Shown here: piece after piece, positions 26,654 through 35,034 of the stretch | Position numbering within the stretch: position 1 is the stretch's first letter | Layout of the letters: each line of letters starts with the position of its first letter | Assembly: GCF_002975275.1 (NCBI RefSeq) | Contig: NZ_PCOQ01000009.1 | Coordinates: forward strand, 160,027 to 224,026 | Direction of reading: 5' to 3' | Length of the DNA stretch: 64,000 bases | DNA from: Achromobacter sp. MYb9 | GTDB lineage: Bacteria > Pseudomonadota > Gammaproteobacteria > Burkholderiales > Burkholderiaceae_B | Position numbers and translations under genes: made by a program | Notes under the pieces: model-generated | The model's input: only the letters and a program-made list of their open reading frames with translations | Database searches by the model: none | What the model was told of the DNA's origin: nothing

Positions 26654-28123
26654 ATGAACGCACGTATCCCCGAAGACGCATTGCCGCCCACCCTGGACCC
26701 GAAGGCCCTCCAGGAATTTGTCGACGACAAATGGGACAACGAGATCATCCCCGCCCTGACCGACTACATCGCAGTGCCGGCCAAGAGCCCGGCGTTTGAT
26801 GCCGACTGGGAAAAGAACGCGTTCATTGAACGCGTGGTGCGCGATGCAGCGCAGTGGGTCGAAGCGCAGAAGGTGTCTGGCCTGGTGCTGGAAGTGGTGC
26901 GCCTGCCGGGCCGCACGCCCGTCATCTTCTTTGATGCGCCCGCCACCCGCAGCGATAACGGCGACACGGTGCTGCTGTATGGCCACCTGGACAAGCAGCC
27001 GGAATTCTCGGGCTGGCGGGCGGGCCTGGGGCCGTGGACCCCCAAGTACGAAGACGGCAAGCTGTACGGCCGTGGCGGCGCGGATGACGGCTATGCCGTA
27101 TACGCCTCGCTGACCGCCATCATGGCGCTGGACAAGCAGGGCATTCCCCGCCCACGCTGCGTGGGCATCGTCGAGACCTGTGAAGAATCCGGCAGCTACG
27201 ACCTGCTGCCCTATGTGGACGCGCTGCGCGACCGCCTGGGCAATGTGGCGCTGGTGGTGTGCCTGGATTCGGGCGCCGGCAACTACGATCAGCTGTGGAT
27301 GACGACGTCGCTGCGCGGCATGGTGTCCGGCACGCTGGAAGTCCAGGTGCTGGATGAAGGCGTGCACTCGGGCGACTCCAGCGGCGTCGTGCCGTCGTCG
27401 TTCCGCATCCTGCGCCATCTGCTGGACCGCCTGGAAGACAGCGGCACCGGCCGCCTGCTGCCGCAAAGCCTGCACTGCGAGATCCCGGCCGAACGCATCG
27501 AACAGGTTTCCGCCACCGCGCGCATCCTGGGCGACGAAGTCTGGCGCCGTTTCCCCTGGAGCTGCGGCGCCGAAGGCGGCTTCGTGCTGCCGATGACCAC
27601 CGAGCCCGAGCAGGCGCTGCTGAACCGCACCTGGCGCCCGACCTTGTCGGTGACCGGCGCGGAAGGCCTGCCGCCGCTGTCCAGCGCCGGCAACGTGCTG
27701 CGCCCGCGCACCGCCTTCAAGCTGTCGCTGCGCCTGCCGCCGCTGGTGGACGCCGTGGCCGCGTCGCAGGAAATCAAGGAATTGCTGGAAGCCGACGCGC
27801 CCTACAACGCCAAGGTGATCTTCAAGGCCAACGACGGCGCCGCCACCGGCTGGAACGCCCCGGCTACCGTGCCGTGGCTGACCCAGGCCCTGGACGCGGC
27901 CTCGCAGCAGTATTACGGCCAGCCGTGCGGCTACATCGGTCAAGGCGGCACGATTCCGCTGATGAGCATCCTGCAAAAGGGCTTCCCCAAGGCGCAGTTC
28001 ATGGTCTGCGGCGTGTTGGGCCCCAAGTCCAACGCCCACGGCCCTAATGAATTCCTGCACGTGCCTTACGGCAAGAAGCTGACGGCTGCCGTCGCCCAGA
28101 CCATGGCGGCGACGCCGGCATGA
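26654..28123 (+). CDS. M20 family metallopeptidase
   Basis: A 489-residue dinuclear zinc peptidase/deacylase. Metal and catalytic residues are visible: YGHLDKQP near 113 (His and the Asp two residues on), GRGGADDGY near 140 with bridging Asp, ETCEESGS near 176 with the Glu-Glu pair, and HGPNEFL near 462. The dimerisation domain lies between about 215 and 380. The closest described relatives are dipeptidases and carboxypeptidases that are longer than the ArgE group. The ATG at 26654 gives the normal length. Its stop overlaps the start of the DUF1415 gene (ATGA), so translation is likely coupled. Confidence 0.92.
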   Translation: MNARIPEDALPPTLDPKALQEFVDDKWDNEIIPALTDYIAVPAKSPAFDADWEKNAFIERVVRDAAQWVEAQKVSGLVLEVVRLPGRTPVIFFDAPATRSDNGDTVLLYGHLDKQPEFSGWRAGLGPWTPKYEDGKLYGRGGADDGYAVYASLTAIMALDKQGIPRPRCVGIVETCEESGSYDLLPYVDALRDRLGNVALVVCLDSGAGNYDQLWMTTSLRGMVSGTLEVQVLDEGVHSGDSSGVVPSSFRILRHLLDRLEDSGTGRLLPQSLHCEIPAERIEQVSATARILGDEVWRRFPWSCGAEGGFVLPMTTEPEQALLNRTWRPTLSVTGAEGLPPLSSAGNVLRPRTAFKLSLRLPPLVDAVAASQEIKELLEADAPYNAKVIFKANDGAATGWNAPATVPWLTQALDAASQQYYGQPCGYIGQGGTIPLMSILQKGFPKAQFMVCGVLGPKSNAHGPNEFLHVPYGKKLTAAVAQTMAATPA

Positions 28124-28677
28124 TTTCCACTTCCGACGCTTACGCCAACGTAGTGGCCGAAACCCGCGATTGGCTGACCAAGGCCGTGATCGGCCTGAAC
28201 CTCTGTCCGTTCGCCAAGGCGGTTCAGGTCAAAGACCAGATCCGCTTTGCGGTCAGCGACGCCACCGATGCCGAAGGGGTGTTGACCGACCTGCAGGACG
28301 AACTGGCGCTACTGGCCGAGACCGACCCTGAAAAGGTCGACACGACCTTGCTGATCATTCCCGACGCGCTGGACGACTTTCTGGATTTCAACGATTTCGA
28401 AGAGTTGTCCGATCGCCTGCTCAAGCGCATGCGCCTGGTGGGCGAGCTGCAGGTGGCAACCTTCCACCCGCAGTTCCAGTTTGCCGAGACGCAGCCGGAC
28501 GATATCGAGAACTACACGAACCGGTCGCCATATCCCATCTTGCACCTGCTGCGCGAAGACAGCATCGATCGCGCAGTGGAGTCCTTCCCGGACGCCTCCG
28601 AGATCTACGAAAAGAACATCGAGACGATGAACAAGCTGGGTCTGGAAGGCTGGAAGAAGTTGATGACCAAGGCCTGA
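28120..28677 (+). CDS. DUF1415 family protein
   Basis: A 185-residue soluble protein of the DUF1415 family. Typical sequence includes VVAETRDWLTKAVIGLNLCP near the N-terminus, TTLLIIPDALDDFLDFNDF in the middle and QVATFHPQFQFA with NRSPYPILHLLRE near 140-165. No function is established. The four-base overlap with the M20 peptidase suggests an operon of two, perhaps with a shared substrate or a maturation role. A GC-rich stem (GGCCGCCG with CGGCGGCC) lies 12 bases downstream. Confidence 0.85.
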   Translation: MISTSDAYANVVAETRDWLTKAVIGLNLCPFAKAVQVKDQIRFAVSDATDAEGVLTDLQDELALLAETDPEKVDTTLLIIPDALDDFLDFNDFEELSDRLLKRMRLVGELQVATFHPQFQFAETQPDDIENYTNRSPYPILHLLREDSIDRAVESFPDASEIYEKNIETMNKLGLEGWKKLMTKA

Positions 28678-29037
28678 GGCCGGGCAGGGGGGCCGCCGCT
28701 TGCCCGGCGCCGGCGGCCCTGTGCTAAATATTTTCTAGTTATATAGGGGCGGCCGCTTATTCAGGCGACCCGGCCCCCGGAACGCCAGCTGATAGGGTCT
28801 CTTAAGCAGAGCAGATGGTGCTTCTGGCATGCGCTGGTCATACCAGCGACACCCACGAGAAAGATTTCACGAAACTTACGGCAAGGGTTTTCCCGCTACG
28901 TCCCGGCATAAATTTGCCGATAGCATCGCCCCCAAAATCATAAAGCGCGACCATTTGTTACCCACTGGATCGCGCCAGGGGCTCCACCAAATCGCCCCGG
29001 GACCAGCACAAACTTTATCCAAAGTTGGGAGACTTGC
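28678..29037. other. Intergenic region before the TakP-type TRAP operon
   Basis: A 360-base region without a credible gene and visibly AT-richer than its surroundings. It starts with a GC-rich hairpin that may end the DUF1415 transcript, then TATAT-rich sequence at 28735-28745. CGCTGGT-CAT-ACCAGCG at 28832-28848 is a perfect dyad and AACTTT-ATCC-AAAGTT at 29011-29026 is another just before the ribosome binding site GGGAGAC of the receptor gene. No promoter with good spacing was identified. Confidence 0.5.
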
Positions 29038-30129
29038 ATGCAACGCCGTTCGTTTTTGAAGAAAGCCACCTTGGGGGCCGCAGCAGGCGGCGCCACCCTG
29101 GCGGTGCCCGCCATCGCCCAAGAGGCCCCCACGCTGAGCTGGCGCCTGGCGTCCAGTTTCCCGCGTAGCGCCGATGCCATCTTTTCGGGCGGCGAAAGCG
29201 TCGCCAAGTACGTGTCGGAGGCAACGGGCGGCAAGTTTTCCATCCGCGTGTTCCCGGCGGGCGAAATCGTCCCGGCCTTGCAAGTGCTGGACGGCGTGCA
29301 GAACGGCACGATCGAATGCGGCCACAGCGCGTCGTACTACTACTACGGCAAGGACCCGGTCCTGAGCTTCGACGCCGCCGTTCCGTTTGGCCTGAACACG
29401 CGCCAGATGAATTCGTGGATGCGCCACGGCGACGGCCTGTCGTTGCTGCGCGAGGTCTTCAAGACCTACAACATCGTCAACTTCCCCTGCGGCTACACCG
29501 GCACGCAAATGGGCGGCTGGTTCCGCAAGGAAATCAAAACCGTCGACGACCTGAAGGGCCTGAAATTCCGTGTCAGCGCCTTCGCGGGCGCGGTGTTGTC
29601 GCGTCTGGGCGTCGTGCCGCAGCAGATCGCCGGCGGCGATATCTACCCGGCGCTGGAAAAGGGCACCATCGACGCGGCCGAATGGATCGGCCCCTATGAC
29701 GACGAAAAGCTGGGCTTCAACAAGGTGGCTCCGCACTACTACTACCCGGGCTGGTGGGAAGGCACGCTGCAAGTGTCCCTGTACGTCAACCAGGACGCCT
29801 ACAACAAGCTGCCCAAGCAATACCAGGCCATCCTGGCGCAAGCATCGGCTGCGGCGACCAACGACATGATCGCCAAGTACGATGCCGAGAACCCGGCCGC
29901 GCTGCGCCGCCTGATCGCCCAGGGCGCCAAGCTGCAATCGTTCCCCAAGCCCGTCATGGATGCGTGCTTCGCGGAATCGGTCAAGCTGTACGACGAAATG
30001 AGCGCCAAGAGCCCGGTGTTCAAGAAAGTCTACGAAAGCATGAAGAACTTCCGCGACAACGAACTGCCCTGGTTCCGCGTCGCCGAAGGCAGCTACGACA
30101 GTTACATGGGCACGATCAACCGCAAGTAA
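29038..30129 (+). CDS. TRAP transporter solute-binding protein (TakP type)
   Basis: A 363-residue TRAP receptor. The N-terminus RRSFLKK at residues 3-9 followed by a short alanine-rich core ending VPAIAQ is a twin-arginine signal, so the protein may be exported folded. The mature protein closely follows the pattern of Rhodobacter TakP, which binds 2-oxo acids: SWRLASSFPRSADAIF, CGHSASYYYYGKDPVLSF, TGTQMGGWFRKEI, GLKFRVSAFAGAVLSRLGV and VVPQQIAGGDIYPALEKGTI are all recognisable, and the latter includes the conserved arginine for the carboxylate. Likely ligand: a 2-oxo or hydroxy monocarboxylate, possibly as a calcium salt in relatives. Confidence 0.94.
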   Translation: MQRRSFLKKATLGAAAGGATLAVPAIAQEAPTLSWRLASSFPRSADAIFSGGESVAKYVSEATGGKFSIRVFPAGEIVPALQVLDGVQNGTIECGHSASYYYYGKDPVLSFDAAVPFGLNTRQMNSWMRHGDGLSLLREVFKTYNIVNFPCGYTGTQMGGWFRKEIKTVDDLKGLKFRVSAFAGAVLSRLGVVPQQIAGGDIYPALEKGTIDAAEWIGPYDDEKLGFNKVAPHYYYPGWWEGTLQVSLYVNQDAYNKLPKQYQAILAQASAAATNDMIAKYDAENPAALRRLIAQGAKLQSFPKPVMDACFAESVKLYDEMSAKSPVFKKVYESMKNFRDNELPWFRVAEGSYDSYMGTINRK

Positions 30130-30255
30130 GCGGCGGACCTGATCGTGCCGGCGCGCGCGGATGTGCCGCATCCGCGCGCGCTTGCTGGTTTTCTCCTCTC
30201 TCGATTTGCACATTGACCGCGCGCCATGCCCTCGCGCGGGGTCCGGATATCCGAC

Positions 30256-30918
30256 ATGAATGCCCTACTAGCCCTATCCCGGTTGATCGATGCGGTCAAC
30301 ACGGTGGTCGGCCGGTGCGTGACGTGGTTGACGCTGGTCGTCGTCCTGGTCAGCGCCGGCAATGCCGTCGTCCGCAAGGTTTTCCAAATCAGTTCCAACG
30401 CGTGGCTTGAATTGCAGTGGTACCTGTTTGGCGCCATCTTCCTCTTGGCCGCCGGGTACACGCTGCTGCGCAATGAGCACGTGCGTGTCGACGTGCTGTC
30501 CTCGCGCCTGCCGCGCCGCAAGCAGATCTATATCGACATCTTCGGCGTCATCTTCTTCCTGATGCCCGCCTGCCTGCTGATCACGTATCTGTCGTGGCCG
30601 ATGTTCATCGATTCGTTTCTAAGCAACGAGCAGTCGTCCAACACGGGCGGCCTGGTGCGCTGGCCGGTGAAACTGCTGATCCCGGTCGGCTTCGCGCTGC
30701 TGGTGCTGGCGGGGCTGTCCCACCTGATCAAGTGCGTGGGATTCCTGATGGGCAAGTGCCCCGATCCGGGCGCGCGCGCCACCGATATCTCGGCCGAGGA
30801 AGCGTTGGCCCAGGAAATCGCGGAAGAAGCGCGGCTGCGCGAAGAACGCGCCCTGGCGGCGCAAGGCGGGCAGGCCCCAGGCGGCGCCCGCGACCAGAAC
30901 GGACAGGACGGACGCTGA
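30256..30918 (+). CDS. TRAP transporter small permease (DctQ)
   Basis: A 220-residue membrane protein with four hydrophobic helices at roughly residues 15-35, 50-70, 95-115 and 140-160. FQISSNAWLELQWYLFGAIF carries the DctQ signature. The C-terminal 45 residues are charged and cytoplasmic (many Glu/Arg/Gln). The start is uncertain: ATG at 30256 gives MNALLALSRL, ATG at 30226 adds ten residues; neither has a strong ribosome site. It follows the TakP-type receptor and precedes the large permease by two bases. Confidence 0.88.
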   Translation: MNALLALSRLIDAVNTVVGRCVTWLTLVVVLVSAGNAVVRKVFQISSNAWLELQWYLFGAIFLLAAGYTLLRNEHVRVDVLSSRLPRRKQIYIDIFGVIFFLMPACLLITYLSWPMFIDSFLSNEQSSNTGGLVRWPVKLLIPVGFALLVLAGLSHLIKCVGFLMGKCPDPGARATDISAEEALAQEIAEEARLREERALAAQGGQAPGGARDQNGQDGR

Positions 30919-30920
30919 CC

Positions 30921-32582
30921 ATGGAATTTCTGACTGCAAACCTGGCCCCCATCATGTTCGCCACGCTGGTGGTGTTCTTGCTGATGGGCTTTCCCGTGGC
31001 GTTCGCGCTGGCGGCCAACGGCATCCTTTTCGCGCTGGTCGGCATTGAGCTGGGACTGTTGAACGCGGCCTTGTTCCAGGCCTTGCCGCAACGCATTTTC
31101 GGCATTATCTCCAACGACACATTGCTGGCGGTGCCATTTTTCACCTTGATGGGGCTGGTGCTTGAACGATCAGGCATGGCCGAAGACCTGCTGGAGACCA
31201 TCGGCCAACTGTTCGGCACCGTGCGCGGCGGCCTGGCGATTGCGGTGGTGTTCGTGGGCGCGATGCTGGCTGCCACCACGGGCGTCGTGTCGGCGTCGGT
31301 GATTTCGATGGGCTTGATCTCGCTGCCCATCATGCTGCGCTACGGCTATGACCGCAGGCTGGCCAGCGGCATCATCGCCGCGTCGGGCACCTTGTCGCAG
31401 ATCATCCCGCCGTCGCTGGTCCTGATCATCCTGGCCGACCAGCTGGGCCGCTCCATCGGCGACATGTACCGCGGCGCGATCCTGCCCGGCTTCCTGCTGG
31501 CGGGCACGTATGTGGTGTTCGTCATCATCAAGTCATACCTGAAGCCGGACTCGGCGCCCGCATTGCCCGAGGAAGCGCGCTCGTTTCGCGAAAGCAACGG
31601 CACGCGCGGCGGCCGTTCGCTGCTGGTGCTGATGATCATCTCGGCGCTGTCGGCGTACTTCGTCGGCCAGTACATCGAAGCCGACACGGCGCCGGTGGAC
31701 GAGCAGATCGTGCTGTCGCTGCTGATCTGGGGGCTGACCGCCTTCATCATCGCCGGCGTCAATAAGGTCTTCAAGATCGGCATGCTTTCGGCCCTGGCCG
31801 AGCGCGTCACGTTTGTGATGATCCCGCCGCTGTTCCTGATCTTCCTGGTGCTGGGCACGATTTTCATCGGCGTGGCCACCCCGACCGAGGGCGGCGCAAT
31901 GGGGGCCGTGGGCGCCATCGTCATGGCCATGATCCGTGGCCGCCTGACGCTGAACCTGATGAAGCAGGCCATGGACACCACCACCAAGCTGTCCACCTTC
32001 GTGGTGTTCATCCTGGTGGGCTCCACGGTGTTCGGCCTGACCTTCCGCGGCGTCAATGGCGACTTGTGGGTCGAACACCTGCTGGTCAGCCTGCCGGGCG
32101 GCGAAATGGGCTTCCTGATCGCCGTCAGCATCCTGACGTTCGTGCTGGCGTTCTTCCTGGACTTCTTCGAACTGGCCTTCATCATCGTGCCGCTGCTGGG
32201 CCCGGTGGCGGACAAGTTGGGGATCGACCTGATCTGGTTCGGCGTCCTGCTGGCGGTGAACATGCAGACATCGTTCATGCATCCTCCATTCGGGTTCGCG
32301 CTGTTCTACCTGAGGTCGGTGGCGCCCAAGGACCGATATAAGGACAAGGTGACCGGCAGGATGATCGAACCCGTGACCACGGGCCAGATCTACCGCGGCT
32401 CGATCCCGTTCATCGTGATCCAGCTGGCGATGGTGGCCGCCGTCATGGCGTTCCCGGGCCTGGTCATGCACTACAAGAGCGATGCCGCCGAGGTCGACGC
32501 CAGCAAGGTGAAGATCGAGGTGGATACCTCGTATGGCACCAGTACCTATGGCAGCGATGACCCGGCAGCCGGGTTCAAGTAG
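30921..32582 (+). CDS. TRAP transporter large permease (DctM)
   Basis: A 553-residue permease, longer than the 430-residue classical DctM. About 14 hydrophobic segments are seen, with an insert near residues 205-235 (YLKPDSAPALPEEARSFRES) that is typical of the long DctM forms paired with TakP-type receptors. Conserved stretches include AATTGVVSASVISMGLISLP near 115, and FFLDFFELAFIIVPLLGPVA near 410. The C-terminus carries a polar tail after the last helix. The gene ends the operon and is followed by a strong terminator. Confidence 0.94.
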   Translation: MEFLTANLAPIMFATLVVFLLMGFPVAFALAANGILFALVGIELGLLNAALFQALPQRIFGIISNDTLLAVPFFTLMGLVLERSGMAEDLLETIGQLFGTVRGGLAIAVVFVGAMLAATTGVVSASVISMGLISLPIMLRYGYDRRLASGIIAASGTLSQIIPPSLVLIILADQLGRSIGDMYRGAILPGFLLAGTYVVFVIIKSYLKPDSAPALPEEARSFRESNGTRGGRSLLVLMIISALSAYFVGQYIEADTAPVDEQIVLSLLIWGLTAFIIAGVNKVFKIGMLSALAERVTFVMIPPLFLIFLVLGTIFIGVATPTEGGAMGAVGAIVMAMIRGRLTLNLMKQAMDTTTKLSTFVVFILVGSTVFGLTFRGVNGDLWVEHLLVSLPGGEMGFLIAVSILTFVLAFFLDFFELAFIIVPLLGPVADKLGIDLIWFGVLLAVNMQTSFMHPPFGFALFYLRSVAPKDRYKDKVTGRMIEPVTTGQIYRGSIPFIVIQLAMVAAVMAFPGLVMHYKSDAAEVDASKVKIEVDTSYGTSTYGSDDPAAGFK

Positions 32583-32600
32583 CGCGTCCATCCCGAAGAG

Positions 32601-32632
32601 AAAAAATGCCGGCGCTGCCGGCATTTTTTTTT
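32601..32632 (+). terminator. Terminator of the TakP-type TRAP operon
   Basis: AAAAAATGCCGGC-GCT-GCCGGCATTTTTTTTT: a 13-base-pair stem with a run of nine T, starting 18 bases after the dctM stop. The A-rich left arm gives a U tract on the other strand as well. Confidence 0.95.
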
Positions 32633-32704
32633 GCGCGGGATATCCCTAAATGGCGGGCAAGCCGAATTGCATACAACATACCGTTTCCTTGCCAGGAGAC
32701 CCGT

Positions 32705-33691
32705 ATGCGAATGAACCGCCGCCATGCCCTGGGCGCGCTTGCCGCGTTGCCCCTGATGTCCCGTCCCGTCTGGGCCCAAAGCACCTTCCCAACGCGGCCC
32801 GTAAGGCTGCTGGTGGGCTTTGCGCCCGGGGGGCTGACGGACATCGCCGCCCGCGCGCTGGCCGAGCGCATGAGCAAGACGCTGAAGCAGAACGTGGTCG
32901 TCGAGAACCGCCCGGGCGGCCAGGCGATCATTGCCACGGTGGCGGTCGCGCGCGCCGAGCCGGACGGCTACACGCTGGGGTTCGCCGGCACCAACGGCAT
33001 GATCCTGAACCCCTTGCTGTACAACAACCTGCCGTACCAGCAGTCGGACTTCAAGCAATTGGGGTCCATGGGCAAGTCGCCCATGCTGCTGATCGTGCAT
33101 CCCGCGCTGGGCGTGAAGAACGTGCAGGAATTCATCGCGCTGGCCAAGAAGAAACCGGGCGACCTGACCTGCGCCCATGCCGGGCGGGGCGTCATCAACC
33201 ATCTGGCGCTGTTGCATTTCCAGTCCAAGACCGGCACGCAATTCCAGGACGTGCCCTATAAGGGCAGCGGTCCCGCGCTGTTGGACCTGATGGCGGGCAC
33301 CGTGCAAAGCACCTTCGATTTCCCCACGTCGGCGCTGGCCAACATCAAGACGGGCAAGCTGCAAGCGCTGGCCGTAACGGCCGACAAGCGCCTCTCCAGC
33401 CTGCCCGACGTGCCCACCATGAAGGAGGCGGGCGTGGATGACTTCGAGCTGTACACGCGCATGATGATTTCGGGCCCCGCCGCCATGCCCGCGGCGGTGG
33501 TGAAAGTGCTGGAGAACGCCGTGCGCGAAGGCACGCGCGACCCCGGTCTGGTCCAGCAATTCGCCGAGCAGGGCGTGGCGGTGGAGTTCACGTCTTCCGC
33601 CGACCTGGACAAGGTGATCGCCGACGAATCCGCCATGTGGGCCCAGGTCATCAAGGCCAACGGCGTGCCCAAGACCGACCTGAAAGCCTGA
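32705..33691 (+). CDS. Bug/TctC-family periplasmic solute-binding protein
   Basis: A 328-residue Bug receptor. The signal sequence starts MRMNRRHALGALAALPLM and ends near RPVWAQ; the Arg-Arg pair followed by an alanine-rich core could make it a Tat substrate. FPTRPVRLLVGFAPGGLTDI is binding loop 1, and NRPGGQAIIATVAVARAEPD is loop 2. AGGAGA lies before the ATG at 32705. Nine bases separate it from a BAAT-like hydrolase gene, an arrangement repeated elsewhere in this window (Bug plus hydrolase at 23.5-25.5 kb), suggesting uptake followed by hydrolysis of an ester or thioester. Confidence 0.93.
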   Translation: MRMNRRHALGALAALPLMSRPVWAQSTFPTRPVRLLVGFAPGGLTDIAARALAERMSKTLKQNVVVENRPGGQAIIATVAVARAEPDGYTLGFAGTNGMILNPLLYNNLPYQQSDFKQLGSMGKSPMLLIVHPALGVKNVQEFIALAKKKPGDLTCAHAGRGVINHLALLHFQSKTGTQFQDVPYKGSGPALLDLMAGTVQSTFDFPTSALANIKTGKLQALAVTADKRLSSLPDVPTMKEAGVDDFELYTRMMISGPAAMPAAVVKVLENAVREGTRDPGLVQQFAEQGVAVEFTSSADLDKVIADESAMWAQVIKANGVPKTDLKA

Positions 33692-33700
33692 GGAATCGCT

Positions 33701-34990
33701 GTGATTGAACAAGCCCGCATCACCGTCACGCCCGAATTCGCCCTGATCGATGTCTCGCGCGAGATCCGCATCGACGGCTTTCCCGCCTATGCCTTCATCA
33801 CCGTCACGGCCACCATGCAGATGTGCGGCGCCCCATGGCGTTCGCAAGCGGTGTTCATGGCAGGCCACGACGGCAGCCTGGACCTGGGGCGCGACAGCCC
33901 GGTTTCGGGCAGTTATGCCGAACCCTCGGCCATGGGCATCGTGTGGTCCATGGTGTGCGAAGACATGAGCCGGGTGGTCTTTCCCCCTGACCGCACGGAA
34001 CCGCTGGTCATCCAGATCGACGCCACCGACGGCGTGCGCAGCGCTTCGGCGCGGCTGGTGCAGGAATTCCTGGAAGAGGGCGTGACCCACCGCGCGGTGC
34101 GCGAGCAGGTGGACGGCATGACGGTGTCGGGCGAACTCTACACGCCGGCGGGCCCCGGACCGCATCCGTTGGTGATCTACATGAACGGTTCGTCGGGGGG
34201 CGTCAACGCGCCGCGCGCCGCGCTTTTCGCCGCCCGGGGATTCCAGTGCCTGGCCCTGGCCATCTTCAACTACGAAGGGCGGCCCAAGTACTTGAACGAC
34301 ATGCCCCTGGAATATTTCCAGCATGTGCTGCAGTGGGCCCGCGCTGAACTCGCGCCGCGCGACGGCTTCGTGGCGCTGTCCGGCATCAGCCGGGGCGGCG
34401 AGACCTCGCTGCTGGTGGCGTCGCACTATCCCGAACTGGTCAGCGCGGTCGTCGCCTATGTGCCGTCGCCCGTCACGCATGGCGTGGTCAGCGCCGGCGC
34501 GCCGGGCACCGGCCGCAACGCCCAGGTCTGGACCCAGGGCGGCCAACCGTTGCCGCACCTGTGGCAGGACAACGCCAGCGCCGACTGGGAAGCCGCCTAC
34601 GCGTCCGAGCCGCCCTACCGCCAGACGCATGCATTCTTAAGCGCCACCCGCGATAGCGCGGCGTTCGAACGTGCTCGCATCCCGGTGGAGAACTATCCCG
34701 GCCCGGTCCTGCTGGTCAGCGCGTCCGACGACGGTTTCTGGCCCAGCACCGCTTATTCCGAGATCGTGATGCGGGAGCGCCAGTCGCACGGGCTGCCGAC
34801 GTTTCATCACGTCTGCATGGGGGCGGGGCACCACGTGCACTATCCCTACCTGCCGGCCACATTGATCAGCAAGCCCCACGCGATGTCGGGGCTGCTGCTG
34901 GATGCGGGCGGCACGCCTGCCGCGAACGCTGCGGGCAACGAAGGGTCTTACGTGGCCGTGCTGGAGTTTCTGGGCAGGGCGGCGGGGTAG
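33701..34990 (+). CDS. Acyl-CoA thioesterase / BAAT-family hydrolase
   Basis: A 429-residue two-domain protein. Residues 1-130 resemble the acyl-CoA thioester hydrolase/BAAT N-terminal beta-sandwich (EIRIDGFPAYAFITVTATMQ), and 135-429 are an alpha/beta hydrolase with nucleophile Ser in LSGISRGGETS near 229, acid in SASDDGFWPST near 345 and histidine in GAGHHVHYPYLP near 375. In the eukaryotic family the nucleophile is Cys or Ser, here Ser. The GTG at 33701 follows GAGGAAT. It forms a two-gene unit with the Bug receptor. The substrate could be an ester or acyl-CoA. Confidence 0.85.
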   Translation: MIEQARITVTPEFALIDVSREIRIDGFPAYAFITVTATMQMCGAPWRSQAVFMAGHDGSLDLGRDSPVSGSYAEPSAMGIVWSMVCEDMSRVVFPPDRTEPLVIQIDATDGVRSASARLVQEFLEEGVTHRAVREQVDGMTVSGELYTPAGPGPHPLVIYMNGSSGGVNAPRAALFAARGFQCLALAIFNYEGRPKYLNDMPLEYFQHVLQWARAELAPRDGFVALSGISRGGETSLLVASHYPELVSAVVAYVPSPVTHGVVSAGAPGTGRNAQVWTQGGQPLPHLWQDNASADWEAAYASEPPYRQTHAFLSATRDSAAFERARIPVENYPGPVLLVSASDDGFWPSTAYSEIVMRERQSHGLPTFHHVCMGAGHHVHYPYLPATLISKPHAMSGLLLDAGGTPAANAAGNEGSYVAVLEFLGRAAG

Positions 34991-35034
34991 GCCGCCACTG
35001 CCCGCTGCCTGGCCTGATTGACCTGTCCTCGGGG

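Noticed and set aside
28735..28745. AT-rich TATAT stretch as a promoter for the TRAP operon
   Set aside because: It is nearly 300 bases from the gene, and no minus-35 with proper spacing accompanies it.
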